Source: Pseudeuparius sepicola
Taxonomy: Eukaryota > Arthropoda > Insecta > Coleoptera > Anthribidae
DNA length: 64,000 bases
Assembly: GCA_963920635.1 (NCBI GenBank)
Contig: OY987298.1
Location: forward strand, 123,575,735-123,639,734
Direction: 5' to 3'
Part shown: one piece after another, positions 44,689 to 55,886 of the stretch
How positions within the stretch are numbered: the stretch's first letter is position 1
How the letters are laid out: the number at the start of each line of letters is the position of its first letter
Position numbers and translations under genes: made by a program
Notes under the pieces: generated by a model
What the model saw: only the letters and a program-made list of their open reading frames with translations
Told to the model about the DNA's origin: nothing
Database searches by the model: none

Positions 44689-46062
44689 GAAATGATATAA
44701 CAATCCAAATGGATAACCACAAAAGCTCAATACTAGTTCTTCTTGACCAAAGTAAAGCCTTTGATCTTGTAAACTTTGATTTATTGATTGCAAAATTACA
44801 GTTCGTGGGAGTCCAACAGCATAGTTTAAAGTGGATTCAAGATTATGTTCGGGGTAGATCACAAAGAGTGTTCATAGATAACTTGAATTGTTCTTCCATC
44901 CAACAAATAAAAAGTGGTGTACCACAAGGGAGCATTCATTCTGGGGCCTCTCCTATTTTCTTTGTCATTTTCGATCTTCCTTCAGCCATAGACTTTAGCC
45001 AAATTCATTTATATGCTGATGATGTTCAGTTGTACTACTCCTGTAGTAACAATGAAATCGACCTTGCTTTGGATTACGTCGAGGCAGATTTAAATAATAT
45101 TACCGATTATTCGGAGAATCATGGATTACGATTAAACCCAAACAAAACTGTCGCAATGTTTATTCCTGGTAAAACTAAAAATTACTCAGCTCCTTCCTTT
45201 AATCTAAAAATTAAAAACTAAAATATAAACTGGGTAGATTCTGCAAAAAATTTGGGGGTAATTATTGACAGCTCTCTATCGTTTCACGAGCATGTGCAAA
45301 ACGTATTTAAAATGTCATTTTTTAAGTTAAGATCGCTGTACAAATTTAAAACTCAACTCTCTGAGCAGGTAAAATTAAGCTTGGTTAAAGCCCTAATTTT
45401 CCCACATATCGAGTACTGTTGTTCTGTCTATTATTATTTCCTTTCAACGCACCTCAGACAAAGACTGCAGCGAATTCAAAATGCATGTACTAGATTCATA
45501 ACGTATGTTCCACCCAGATGCCACGTTGCACCTTACTTAGTTAGGCTAAACGAATTAAACATGAGATATAGAGTCCAGTACATCTACACAATGTTTTTAT
45601 TTAGATTGTTAAAAAACAATAACCCCACGTATCTAACCAGCCTTATTATAAGACGATCGGATATTCGGGACCGAACACTAGTGCGGTCTAATATGATTAG
45701 TATGCCTAAACACAGAACATCAAAATACGAAGGCAACTTTTCCTATATGGCTGCATATTTGTTAAATCAGGTCCAAAATATACTTCATTGTGAACTTTAT
45801 ACGTTCCAAAATCATTTAAAGAAAAAAATACAGCTCAGTTTTAATGGCACTTTGAACATCCAACGTTAACCTGTTTTTTATGTTTCCTTTTCATTTTCGA
45901 GTGAATTCTTTTTTGTTAAGGTACTATTATATTATTCATTTTAGGGAAGCATGGAAGATAGTCCTAGACTAATGCTCTCCTTTTGTGTATTTCATGTACA
46001 TGTACACCTTATGCACAATAAATTTATTTATTATTATTATTTATTATTATTATTATTAAATA
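44689..46062 (+). mobile_element. 5'-truncated LINE inserted in the foldback arm
   Basis: About 1.37 kb with an RT fragment and a 3' tail AATAAATTTATTTATTATTA ending in (ATT)n. Alignment of the two foldback arms shows the target: arm sequence before (TTTAACTTAGAAAT) and after (AAAT, then CTAGCGCCATTCG) shares AAAT, probably a short target duplication. Confidence 0.85.
44709..45869 (+). pseudogene. LINE reverse transcriptase, truncated, one in-frame stop
   Basis: Two frames in the same register, broken by one TAA at 45219-45221. RT motifs: LVLLDQSKAFDLVNFDLL (first catalytic Asp), SGVPQGSIHSGASP, and HLYADDVQLYY with YADD. GLRLNPNKT, NLGVIIDSSLSF, HIEYCCSVYY and RLQRIQNACTRF form the thumb/C-terminal region. 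The natural C-terminus seems present at 45869. The N-terminal endonuclease and upstream RT are missing, so the copy cannot move by itself. Clade near Jockey/CR1, not proven. Confidence 0.85.
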
Positions 46063-46437
46063 TCTAGCGCCATTCGTTTTCGTTTAAAAAAAATAAAAAC
46101 GAAAACGACAATTTTCAATTTTTTCGCATTATTTTCAAAACGAGAAGGGCCAGGCAAAAAATTTTTTTACCATGTTACTCGGAATCAAATTCCGCAACTT
46201 TGCCGACTTCGTTCTCTTAAGATAACCAAGATCCCCATGCAAAGAGTCGAAATACGGTCACCCTGGTAGACCAAATATTACAAGATCTGTCAAAATTTGT
46301 CGTCCGGCCTTTGTTAAAACGAATTACCGTCAATTTCCTTGTCATACCCTAATAACCACACCGCGTGCAAAACTTTATCCCCCAAAATCCCCCTCCCGAG
46401 ACTGCCGAACTCCTAATTGAATTAATCCGGGTTGCAG

Positions 46438-46641
46438 GTCGGCCGAGGCCGCGCGTGGTCTGGTTCCTGGAGAACACCGTGATCGACGACTCCTTCGAGA
46501 CGCGGCCGGACGGCGTCGTCGTCAATCACCTGACGTTCCCGAACGTCGGCCGGCAGCACCTGCACGCCCGCCTGATCTGCCAGGCCAGCAACAACAACAT
46601 CGTGCCGCCCGAAACGAGAGTCGCCGTGCTCGACGTCAACC
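46438..46641 (+). CDS. Sidestep-family Ig receptor, internal exon (rest of the Ig domain)
   Basis: The exon runs from TTGCAG|GTCGGCC to CAACC|GTAAGT (204 bp, phase 1 at both sides) and joins in frame to the exon at 36334. It reads RPRPRVVWFLENTVIDDSFE, then VVNHLTFPNVGRQHLHARL and ICQASNNNIVPP. The W of the Ig core, the L-x-H near the F strand and the second disulfide Cys in CQASNNN are all present. CQASNNN and the LDVN end are typical of Sidestep proteins. GC content is far higher than in the first exon or the introns. The next exon is outside the window. Confidence 0.92.
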
Positions 46642-48160
46642 GTAAGTAATGGCGGACGATTATTGTGACAACGACATTCTATCGGTGCTCTCGGATCAGA
46701 TCGGCACCGTCGCAATGATAAAGGCACAGATTAAATAATAATATAATATATGAAAAAGATTGGAAACTCAAAATTCACGATTTCTAGTTGTGACTCGGAC
46801 CACGAGCGACGCTGGCGTTCCATTTCATTTGAATTTTTAAATTGGCGTAATATCCGCCAAGTGCTTACTTTGTTGCGCGCGAAAAAATGCGCAACAAAAT
46901 AAACAGTTGGCGGATACTAAAAAAAAACAAACAATATTTACAAGTGAACTAATGTAGAAAAAGCAGTTTATTTATAATATACACATCTAATCAATACATG
47001 AAATAAATTATACAAACTAAATTTTAATAATATAGTCATTACTAGTGTATAACGCCGTCCTTTTTTTTTACACTGTTGTGTAATTTGGCTCAGTATGAAG
47101 TTATATCTTGTCTTATTTAACTTGCCCATCAAAAAGTTTTCAGACTGTAAATTCTACAACTTGTGCCAGATATTCACTCTCTGACTTATTTCTTGAGTGC
47201 AATGAGTGAGCAAAAGATTTTAAATTTTGGACAAATATTTCCTCTTCTGAAGGATTACTCTCTTTCTCTGTAGTTATTAATGATGTCTTTTTGATTTCGG
47301 CTCAACAAATCTTTGCGTTGAATTGCTGGTATCCACGCTAAAAAAAGCTGTAAAAGAAAACAAATCAGTATATAATTGCATTGGTTGAGTTAGGGGATTT
47401 TCAATGGAAAGTTTTCATTCTTGGAGAAGAAAAATATATGTAATTGAATTACCTATCGAATTGAGGAAAAAACCCTGCTAATTTTACCCAAAGGAAAATT
47501 CATTGACAAACTAAATATATTAAATTTATATGCTGGGAAAAGATTGGGTGTGGCGACCTGCTTGCCACCCGTTCAGCAACCCAGATAACACCAGTATGGA
47601 TGTCTAGGAAGCGGAACCCCGGAAACGAAGGTAACAAGAAAACAACAACGACATAGATAAAGGATTTATATATAGGGAAACAACGAGAAGAAATAATACA
47701 TTCGCATAAAGTCTTGTAATTGATCCTGTGATCTAATGTGAGGTATATTAGTTTAGTATCGTACCCACATATATCTCAAGCAATACAATATTTTGCCCTT
47801 TTATTAGCCACAAATAATATTATTTCTATCAAACAAACCAACTTACCCGAGGGTCTTGCGGAAAACGCCGCATAATTCTTCTTAAATAAAATTTTGGTAA
47901 CACTCTCATGTGGATTGGAAAGCACTCGAACTCGAAAACAGATCAAATAATAATATTTCGAAAACGACGCCAAAAATTCAAAATTAAAATGACGCGCAAA
48001 CGAAAACAATGGAATAAAATCAACAAAATCCCTCATGACGACATATCACTGCCACCTTTTGCAAAAGTTTGGGGACTTTGGTATTGCCAACCTTGCTCAG
48101 TAACGCCCGAAGCGCCGCTCGTGATCCGAGTCACGAACTAAAAAGTGCCCAGGTCCTGGA
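46642..48160 (+). other. Following intron, start
   Basis: GTAAGT at 46642 begins an intron that continues past the window end (more than 17.3 kb). No further Ig exon was recognised. The reading frames at 47776-48141 on both strands have no domain. Confidence 0.6.
46851..46916. repeat. 66-bp imperfect palindrome
   Basis: TATCCGCCAAGTG..TTGTTGCGC, a 10-base loop, then GCGCAACAA..TTGGCGGATA. Arms of 28 bp pair at about 24 positions. A target duplication was not found. Confidence 0.65.
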
Positions 48161-48166
48161 TAAAGG

Positions 48167-48206
48167 CACAGACCTATATAGCTTAGCGAAGCTATATAGG
48201 TCTGTG
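48167..48206. mobile_element. Mini-hairpin insertion, 40 bp
   Basis: CACAGACCTATATAGCTT, loop AGCG, then the exact complement. Flanked by a perfect 7-bp direct repeat ATAAAGG (48160-48166 and 48207-48213). Its loop is the complement of the 36964 copy's loop (CGCT), so the two are inserted in opposite orientations. Confidence 0.8.
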
Positions 48207-48481
48207 ATAAAGGCCTGCCAGCTGGCGACGAGAAACGTCACTACGTCATCACAGGGAGGTCGGGAGGTTGCTTTTTGAAGTTGTTTACGTTTACTTGTCT
48301 GGCGATTTTCCTGTTTTAAAGAACGTTTGTTGTGTGTTGGACTGTGTTTTTTTAGTAATATAGGACGTGGACTTTTATTAACAAGGTGGTAAAACAGCAG
48401 TGGTTCAGAATAAAGTGATTAAAGTTCAATTTTAGTTTATGGGTTTTAAGTTGTGTCTATAGTTTCGGACTAATTTAAATC

Positions 48482-48667
48482 ATGCCGTGGACGTGTTCCG
48501 TTCCCAACTGCAAGGGAAACTACAAAGACCCCATTTTAAGGAAAAAGCGGATTAAGGCCATCAAAAAGATTTTGTTCCTACACACTTTTCCAGGATTTTG
48601 GTTTGGACTGTTGGAGAGTGTTATACCTAACAATTTTACGCGATTAAACGTAACCACCTTGAAATAA
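48482..48667 (+). pseudogene. THAP-domain N-terminal fragment
   Basis: ATG at 48482 gives 61 codons: MPWTCSVPNCKGNYKD is an excellent THAP start with C-x4-C. LHTFPG follows as the FP motif after an unusual lysine-rich insertion, and the W and VIPNNF region after that. The C-x2-H pair is missing before the stop (TAA at 48665-48667). GTAAGT directly at the stop might be a donor in another frame. It is either a broken copy or a first exon. The hairpin insertion lies about 275 bp upstream. Confidence 0.5.
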
Positions 48668-48669
48668 GT

Positions 48670-49600
48670 AAGTTTTATGGTTTTATTTATTCGAATTTAG
48701 TTGTATCTAGGCAGGCAAATAAGAAATAATTGGCATTTACGAAAATTTTACCGGTAGATATCTAAATGCACCAAAACCCCTTGAAAATGTGATTACTTTC
48801 GTATATTATTACCTCGAATTATTTCGTGTTGGAATGAAATGAAATATACAGTGATAATATTTATGCAAAGTGTCTCAGAGTCAGTAGTCCAAACGAGGAT
48901 AGGTGATATCACGAGGATGACCTTGAACCCATCACTATTTTATTAAAACTACTGAAAGAAGTGTATTCAAATGCAGTCAAAGCATTCTCTGGTGTCGCAG
49001 GTATCTCATGCATCTTAAAGTTTTGACTAACAGTTATTACACAGATGTGTAGGTAATTTTTGTGTTTATTTTTGATAAAAGTGCAATTATGCAACAAAAA
49101 AAAAACAACATTGACCTAAAAACTACCTTGGGGAAAGGTTAATCTACAGCAAAAAACTGAATGTAAAATGTCTGCCATAAAAGTTTGTTAAAAAATGGTT
49201 GTTAGGGTTGAAGAGTGCACGATGGTGAAAAAATCGGTTAACTGAAATTAAGTAAAAATGGACGAGTTATGAAAAAATGACCACACAGCGTTATTTAATA
49301 TCGTTTATTACAACAAATTTTCAAATAATGTTCTACCTCTGACCAAAATAGTACAGATTATCCCAAACTGTAAGCTTTTGGGGGATTTCTCCTATTTCCC
49401 GAATATATACTTAGACAAAAAGTGGATTTTATAGAGCTCTATAGATTAGCTTAATTAAATGCCGTAAACCGCATCTCGATATCTCGATGAGTGTAGGAAA
49501 TACATGACGTTTTTTCTTTGTTCGCGTTTTTTAACGTGTCATAACTTTTTCGTTTGTCGATATTTTCGATTTCTGTAAAAACGCGTTTGATTAATTTTTA
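48670..49600. other. No gene recognised
   Basis: AT-rich intronic DNA. A remnant of a mariner-like element follows at 49610, and part of this stretch may belong to it. Confidence 0.4.
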
Positions 49601-49609
49601 CATACATTG

Positions 49610-49692
49610 GTGTGCAGATATATTTTCTTTGGTTAGTGGTTTAAAAACGCCACATGTTGTAAAAGTTGCTTCATCAGTCCACAATATAAAAT
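49610..49692 (-). pseudogene. Mariner-like transposase remnant
   Basis: Minus-strand frame ILWTDEATFTTCGVF aligns with IIWSDEATFTTAGIY of the transposase at 34578, including the first catalytic Asp. The following codons hold an early stop. No flanking inverted repeat was established. Confidence 0.6.
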
Positions 49693-49699
49693 CTATTCT

Positions 49700-52130
49700 G
49701 TAATAGTTACAACCGCAAGAGTAGTACTAGAATAGTAATGTCTATAGTAGCAGTTAGTTAATAGTTTAATAGTAGTATTATAGTGTAATATTTAGAGTGA
49801 TAATTTACTAGTGATAAAATACGCACTTATAAACTGATCATTTTCCGCTTGCCTCTCAAACACTAAACGGCAATATTCTCACATTCTATAATTATCATTT
49901 TCATACAGGTTTTGAACTGGGCGATAACAATATGGTCTAAACTTATGCATTTTAAACACTCTGCACTGAGCTCCATGATATTTACGTCAAATATAGTCAT
50001 GTTATAGTTTTAAGATAGCCGAGTCCTCGATATTGATATTGATGTTTTAAAACCTTGGCTCCTATATAGGTGTTTTGTCACAGATGAATCAGACTCATAT
50101 GTAGCTCGGTGTTCTTTGTTTCAAATTCAAAGTAATAAATCTCCTTTTAATTGTGTGTTGATTTTATACGTTTTCTATTCATAAATCAAAGTGACACCCT
50201 ATAATTAGTGACATGCGTGTAAAGTAAAATAGGTAAGTGTTAATTAATTTGTATTATTATACTATACAATAATTATTAATAAAAATTGATTCATGCCGAA
50301 AAATAAAAATTAAAACGTTTAGGTGTATTTGATTATTCATGATTAAAAATTTTAAAATTAAAAAATTAAAAATTACGTCTACCTACTTACAGTTTTTTGA
50401 AATTTATTATTAAAAAGAAACTTTTTGACGATGTAAAGTTTTGGAAGACATATACCTACTGGGAGCACAAAAAAATGACATTTTTCAAAATTAAAATAAT
50501 GTTGGAAGAGGATTTTATAAACAGCAGATTTAGGTATTAATAATAAATTCGCCAAAACGGCTTACAATTTCTTTCAGATGAAAAACACGTTAACAAGGGC
50601 AAAAATACCAATTTTTGAATTTTTCTCACTGTTGACACAATTTTTCTCGAAAACATAAAATGTCTTTTAAGTGATATTTTTCTGTTTCCGCGACCACGGC
50701 CCACATTCTCATTTCATACTGCAGAGCGCGCGGCTCAGCTTATCTTGCGTAAGCTATAATATACATAATATTTGATCCAAAACTTGACATCTCCAAATTT
50801 TTTAAGCAAAAACTTTAAAAGTTCTACATTACTTGCCGCCTGTATGGTAATTTTATGCCCCTTACCTACTTCACTTCAGTTGCCTAAATGAATGAAAATA
50901 TAATATTTTGGAAATTAAGGAAGAATGAAAATTTATTGATTGACCACTTTTAGTGATTTGACCTTCAATGTACTGGGTGAGTCATCATCTTTCGTACCTC
51001 ACCTTTTCGAACAAATTTTTTATTAGCTGAACCAATAATTAAGCCATGCACAGTGGGGAAAGAGTATCTCTCCAATTATTTTTTAGAAGTTTTCAATTCA
51101 AGTTTTACTTATTAGATGAAATATGATAATATGATAATATGAATGTGTTTAGTTTACGTTTTAATGTTTAATAAAATGTTTGAATGGTATAATATGTTAT
51201 GTAATACCTTTTGATAAATGCTAAACAAAATAAATGTATTTTATGAATGAAAAAATGACTTTTATTGGTATGATATTTTTATTAAATTTAAAAAACACAA
51301 AATTTACGTGTCTTTCTAGTTGAAAGTTTGCCATAGATGCACTTGCAGCGAATGTGTAAAATTTATTTACTGTTACTAGTCTTATAAAAATGTACCTGGT
51401 ACAAACTGTCAAGCTCTGATTCTCGTAATAGTTTTTTTGAATTTTCCATGGCAATTTTGATTTTGTCAGACATGAGTATTGAGTAAACGAATTCTGTAAG
51501 CAAACATTAGAAAACGTCACAAATTTGATATAATTTGGATTCTTTCATTCCAGTTAGGGCCATTGTAATGTCACTCTACCACGTGTCATCAATGAAAGCT
51601 TCCTATATGTGCATCAATATTGTCTGTGCCAATAATTCCATCCATTCATCATCCACTTGTTAGAACCGAGCTGGTTTTTACGCTATTTTTATTCGAATGC
51701 AACACCCATAAATACACAAAAACTATAAATACGAATTCCTATTTAAATCGGTCCATTTACAACAACAGAAACAACATCAGCTGCGCAAAAATACGGCGCT
51801 TTCGGGGCAAATGTGTACATTTCGCGATCATAAAACTGGACGGCGCGGCGGCGGAATAAAAACAAACTGCGCCTAACGAGCAGCACGAATTTTTACAGCC
51901 AAACAACGATGCGGGGTTTGAAAAACCAAGCAGTAATAAACTTTAGTTGGAGACAAATAACAGTACAAGAAGAATCAATAATTCGTCTTTGTCTATGTGG
52001 GTCTCCGGCGCAATTTTTAACCACAGAAATATATTTTTTTTTAACTTGTCAACATCGACAAAATCTAGACCCTGAAATAGCCCAGAAACTACTTTATTTA
52101 AAAATTAATCCTTTCTATGGTCCATAAATA
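49700..52130. other. AT-rich intronic DNA, nothing recognised
   Basis: Several short frames (51221-52127) have no recognised domain. A run of TATAGT/AATAGT words at 49720-49790 is low-complexity. No repeat termini were resolved. Confidence 0.4.
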
Positions 52131-52360
52131 CCTAGTTAGTAGGGTTTTATTACCCTCAAATCTGCCTTATCCGTCAATCGAATATGAATTAATTAGTCAT
52201 AGAGCTAATTAACCGATAAAATCTAAATTGAATAACTAATCGATGATGATTTGATTTAACGAAGACATGCACACTAATAGACTAATTAATAGTTATTGGC
52301 TTTCTATGCATTTCGGCGCTGCTGCTGCTGATACTTCTCCTCAATAAAGATGAAAAATTA
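52130..52360. promoter_or_regulatory. Homeodomain-site-rich segment (candidate enhancer)
   Basis: TAAT/ATTA cores are dense: GAATTAATTAGTCAT, GCTAATTAACC, ATAACTAATCGATGATGA, ACTAATAGACTAATTAATAG. This is followed by GCTGCTGCTGCTG. High AT content alone raises the count, so this is a weak inference. Confidence 0.25.
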
Positions 52361-53360
52361 ATTGGCAAAAGACACTAATAAGACTAATTTATACTGCTGA
52401 ATAAAATACCTAATTATTCTACAGAAAAATATTTATGATTTGGGAAATATTGGCGATACAAAGTAAGCAAGCGGTTTCGGACATAATGTACAGAGTAAAA
52501 TATAACACATACAGGGTCATTCGAAAACAATTACCGCAAATACCAAAGTGATCCGTGTTGTTTCTTTTTGCGCACAGATCCGGATTAAGAGCGATATGAG
52601 AACTTAAAAATCAAGCTTAATTTCAGTTTTCAGACATAACTTCTTAAGGGATTGACCGATTTTCCTCAAATTTGGCATAAGTTAAAAAAAATTAACTGGC
52701 CCCACATCTTCCTTATTAAACAGTTCCCGACCCCTGTACCTACACATGAACTTTTTTGCTGAAAATCACGTTTTATATCGTTTATTTCAAAATTGTGGTT
52801 AACAACTGGGACACTTTGTATATCAGTTTAGATCTAGGCCTGTTTTTTGTAAATATAATGTTATTTTTGCACGTTATTATGATAGAAAACAATCTATCGA
52901 CCTGTGCCTATAGAAAACATGCGGAATATACTATCAGTGTACGTAGATAATATACATAGATATACCTTAAGTATCTAATAATTATTGTGTTTCATACATC
53001 AGGCATTACGCCCGAGAGAGCAGTAAACTTAATTATCATTCCCATTGCTGTGCTTCCAATTAATCATAATTAACTCTTGCTGTAATTCTAGTAGGTACTT
53101 TTTTTCATCTCTTGGAAATCTAAAAATCAGCAAGAAATCTGAGACTATCAATGAAAAACAATATATTATTTGGCACGTAACTACTTAATGCAATTCTATT
53201 CATACTGTACCATTCAAACTGCCAATATATAGGGTTAAAAATTGCGGCAAATCTCGTACATTTTCGTTACGTGCGCCTTGTCGTGCGAATAGGACCAAAA
53301 GCGGTATGTAATATACAGGTAAATTATGTGGCTTTAAAGTAGTGAAGGGAGAATCTGATG
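52361..53360. other. No gene recognised; one MITE-type end
   Basis: TACAGGGTCATTCGAAAACA at 52511 looks like another TACAGGG terminus, but no inverted partner was found. Confidence 0.4.
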
Positions 53361-53925
53361 ATTTTCAGAATCGAATATCTTATGCTTTCGAATACTTTTG
53401 AGAATCGAATAATTATCCGAATACAAAGAATCGAATTATTCAAGTTTCGAAGTCGCAATAGTAGTATCGCATATGTTGCAATTGTGATTTGATTCAACAT
53501 CTCGAGCTCGAGTTTCGAGTTTTCAGTCTCGGACGCAGACGTCTCGGTTCTCGATCTCGGAGGACGCTCGTTTCAAATTGGTTCTCTGTTCTCTGGTTTG
53601 TTTTATCTTGAAAATCTTGATTCATTGGCGAATTTTACGATATAGGACAGTGGTTTGTACTATTCTGACATATTTTTAAATGACCAGAGACCAGATACAT
53701 AAATACAAATTCCGCCGTTTTTTGCTCTCCGCTGGAGCAGATGATGTGCATAATCGATAATCAACAGGCGCTCGCGGCCTCCGAATATTCAGAATGAACG
53801 CGAAGTGTGTCGATTCATTCCGATTCAGCATTCGAGGATCCCTCTCGCTTCTATTATTTGTAGTATTCGAATACTTCGTTGAGAATCGAATGCTTTCGAA
53901 TGCACGCCAGAATCGAATACATCGA
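53360..53925. repeat. TCGAAT/ATTCGA-rich segment
   Basis: GAATCGAATA and its complement recur many times at 53370-53450 and 53785-53925. TCTCG words cluster between them (53500-53575). ORFs on both strands (53676-54024) arise from this repetition. Origin unknown. Confidence 0.5.
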
Positions 53926-55570
53926 CGCAGACCACGCAAGCCACGGCAGGGCACGCAGCCCAAGAAAATCCATGTGCGGAGCAGCATGAGCGCATTGGGG
54001 CACAATTCATTTTTTTTTATATGACAAAATCGTAGAGATCATAAAATAAGTAGTATGCTAGACAAGTCCACCATTACCTATAGTTAATTTTCAATCTGCG
54101 CATTGGACCTATGGGACATGCGCATTACCCAACTCAATGTGTCTCAATGTGCGCCTTGCCTAAAAATAGTGTCCTTGGAAAAGCGCATGTTGTGTTATGA
54201 TTTTGTTTTCAGAAAAAAAATAATTAAACAGTGTCCAATTGATCCGAAAATTATAATTCATAGCCCAATTCCATTCAAAAAATATTATACAGTATTAAAA
54301 GTTTGACTTTATTGTAATTTTTGTTAAAAACGATCTTAGATCGACTAAATCTTGACACTTTCAGTACTTTTTCATTTGTTTTCACCATGTTTCAAGGCAC
54401 ACTTGGTGTCGATGCGATAAATTGTTTGGCTTGGGTAGCAGTTTTTGTTGTATTGAAACCTTTATCAACAGAAACCGATCTTTTTCGCTTTCATTAAATT
54501 TGATATACAGAACTGTGAAGTAACGCCAAATGACGCCACGGAGTAAGATTCTTAATAAAAAAATCCCTAATCCGGCATTCTGAAAATTGACCATTTTAAA
54601 AAATCATAGCCAACCATGGAATAATCTCTCAATCGAAATAGTAGTGTCTGTGAGATGTCTTCCTTTTGGCCAATCTGAAAAAATATAAAGCCGAATTTTT
54701 CTCGGCTCTTCATATATTTCTGTTCACAAGCAAACGCGGACACACTGTATGAAACCCACATCCCGCCAAACTTAAATAATGTGGGGAAGTACGTTGCCGC
54801 TTTTAAAGTGAATAATTATATGTTAATCCCATAAAATCTATGGTGTAGGGTTCAACAAAAATATCACGTTTCCCATAAACAATATTATTCTTCTTCAAAC
54901 TACACACTGCGACTACGGTTTCAAGACAAGACGTTTCCGTTTTCGAAATCGGAGCAATCCAATGCTGCCCGTGTTCAATTTGAGTGGCCAAATTTCGCGG
55001 TCAGAAAAATAGGTATAGGTTACTTCTATAGGTACATGCAAAAAATAACTCACCCTGTAAACAGGCAAAATGAAATTGTTCGGTCTGTGTATTTGGTATA
55101 TTGAAATGCTTCGATATCTTTTCGTGGTAAATATGAGAAATTACGGTCCGAATCAATGTAGCATCCAGTGTATATTAATTTATATTACCCGTAACTACTC
55201 GCAACTGTGAGCTTTAGTACAAGCATCTGCCGGTTCCCACATTCACAGAGGAGTTCCTTTTAGTTAAATCGTTCTGTATTTTGCTTTGAAGCTTGCTTTT
55301 GAGAGAACTTAAAATTGATTGCTATCGAGGATTCCTCTGGAAGTTTCGTGCTCGACGTCTCCCCCTCCCTTAATTTACCCGTCTGAGGAAGAACGTATAA
55401 GGCTCCAGACACCTAAACCATTTCCGAGAGATAGGATACAATAAACGCGAATAATTAAAATTGTTAGATTCGTTTGTATTATTAAAATAAGTTCTCGAAA
55501 CGCGGAGGACATTCTCATTTTGAGAAAAACTTGGTATAAAGCAGGATACATTTCTGTGAATTGCAGAGAT
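53926..55570. other. No gene recognised
   Basis: AT-rich DNA with short frames only. Confidence 0.4.
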
Positions 55571-55886
55571 ACAGGAAATACCGGTTTATTCTTGTTTCGT
55601 ACACTCGCGTTTCGTACACTTCAAAAATTTACCTGAAATATTGTTGTTTCCTACACTGAATTATTTAATCCGTTTTCGGCTTCTCGTTTCGTACACTAAA
55701 AATTGGTCTGGGTACCAAGGTAATACAGGTACCTACCCATCTGTGATGGATCGTAAAATGAAATAAAATAATTTTATAACTAAATATCAAAATATTTATT
55801 GGTCACATACAGAAATATAAAATATTTTTATATGCATATAATAGGTATAATAGATGTTTTTACTGTCTACCAAATTTTACAATATA

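Larger units (their letters stand above)
43414..46265. mobile_element. Long-arm foldback transposon derivative, split by a LINE
   Basis: CAGGGTGACCGTATTTCGA at the left and TCGAAATACGGTCACCCTG at the right are exact inverted ends. Left arm 43414-43950 pairs with 46063-46265 plus 44370-44688. The right arm is opened by the LINE at 44689-46062. A 45-bp tandem duplication (43861 and 43906) is mirrored at 44376-44460. The loop keeps a transposase start. It is probably an internally deleted relative of long-TIR mariner elements like 33526-35890. Confidence 0.8.
36445..46437 (+). other. Intron of the sidestep-family gene
   Basis: GTAAGT at 36445 and TTGCAG at 46432-46437 delimit a 9,993-bp phase-1 intron. 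It holds a MITE with a hairpin insertion (36865-37506), a foldback (37693-38765), a P-like element (40058-40719), a MITE (41356-41844) and a foldback plus LINE (43414-46265). Much of its length is therefore transposon sequence. Confidence 0.8.

Noticed and set aside
47549..47769. Possible solo LTR: TGTGG at the start, a TATATAGG-like box inside, CCACA at the end
   Set aside because: No 4-6-bp target duplication, no second copy in the window and no polypurine or primer site context.
53676..54024. Overlapping frames on both strands
   Set aside because: Produced by the TCGAAT-rich repetitive segment, whose motif reads open on both strands.
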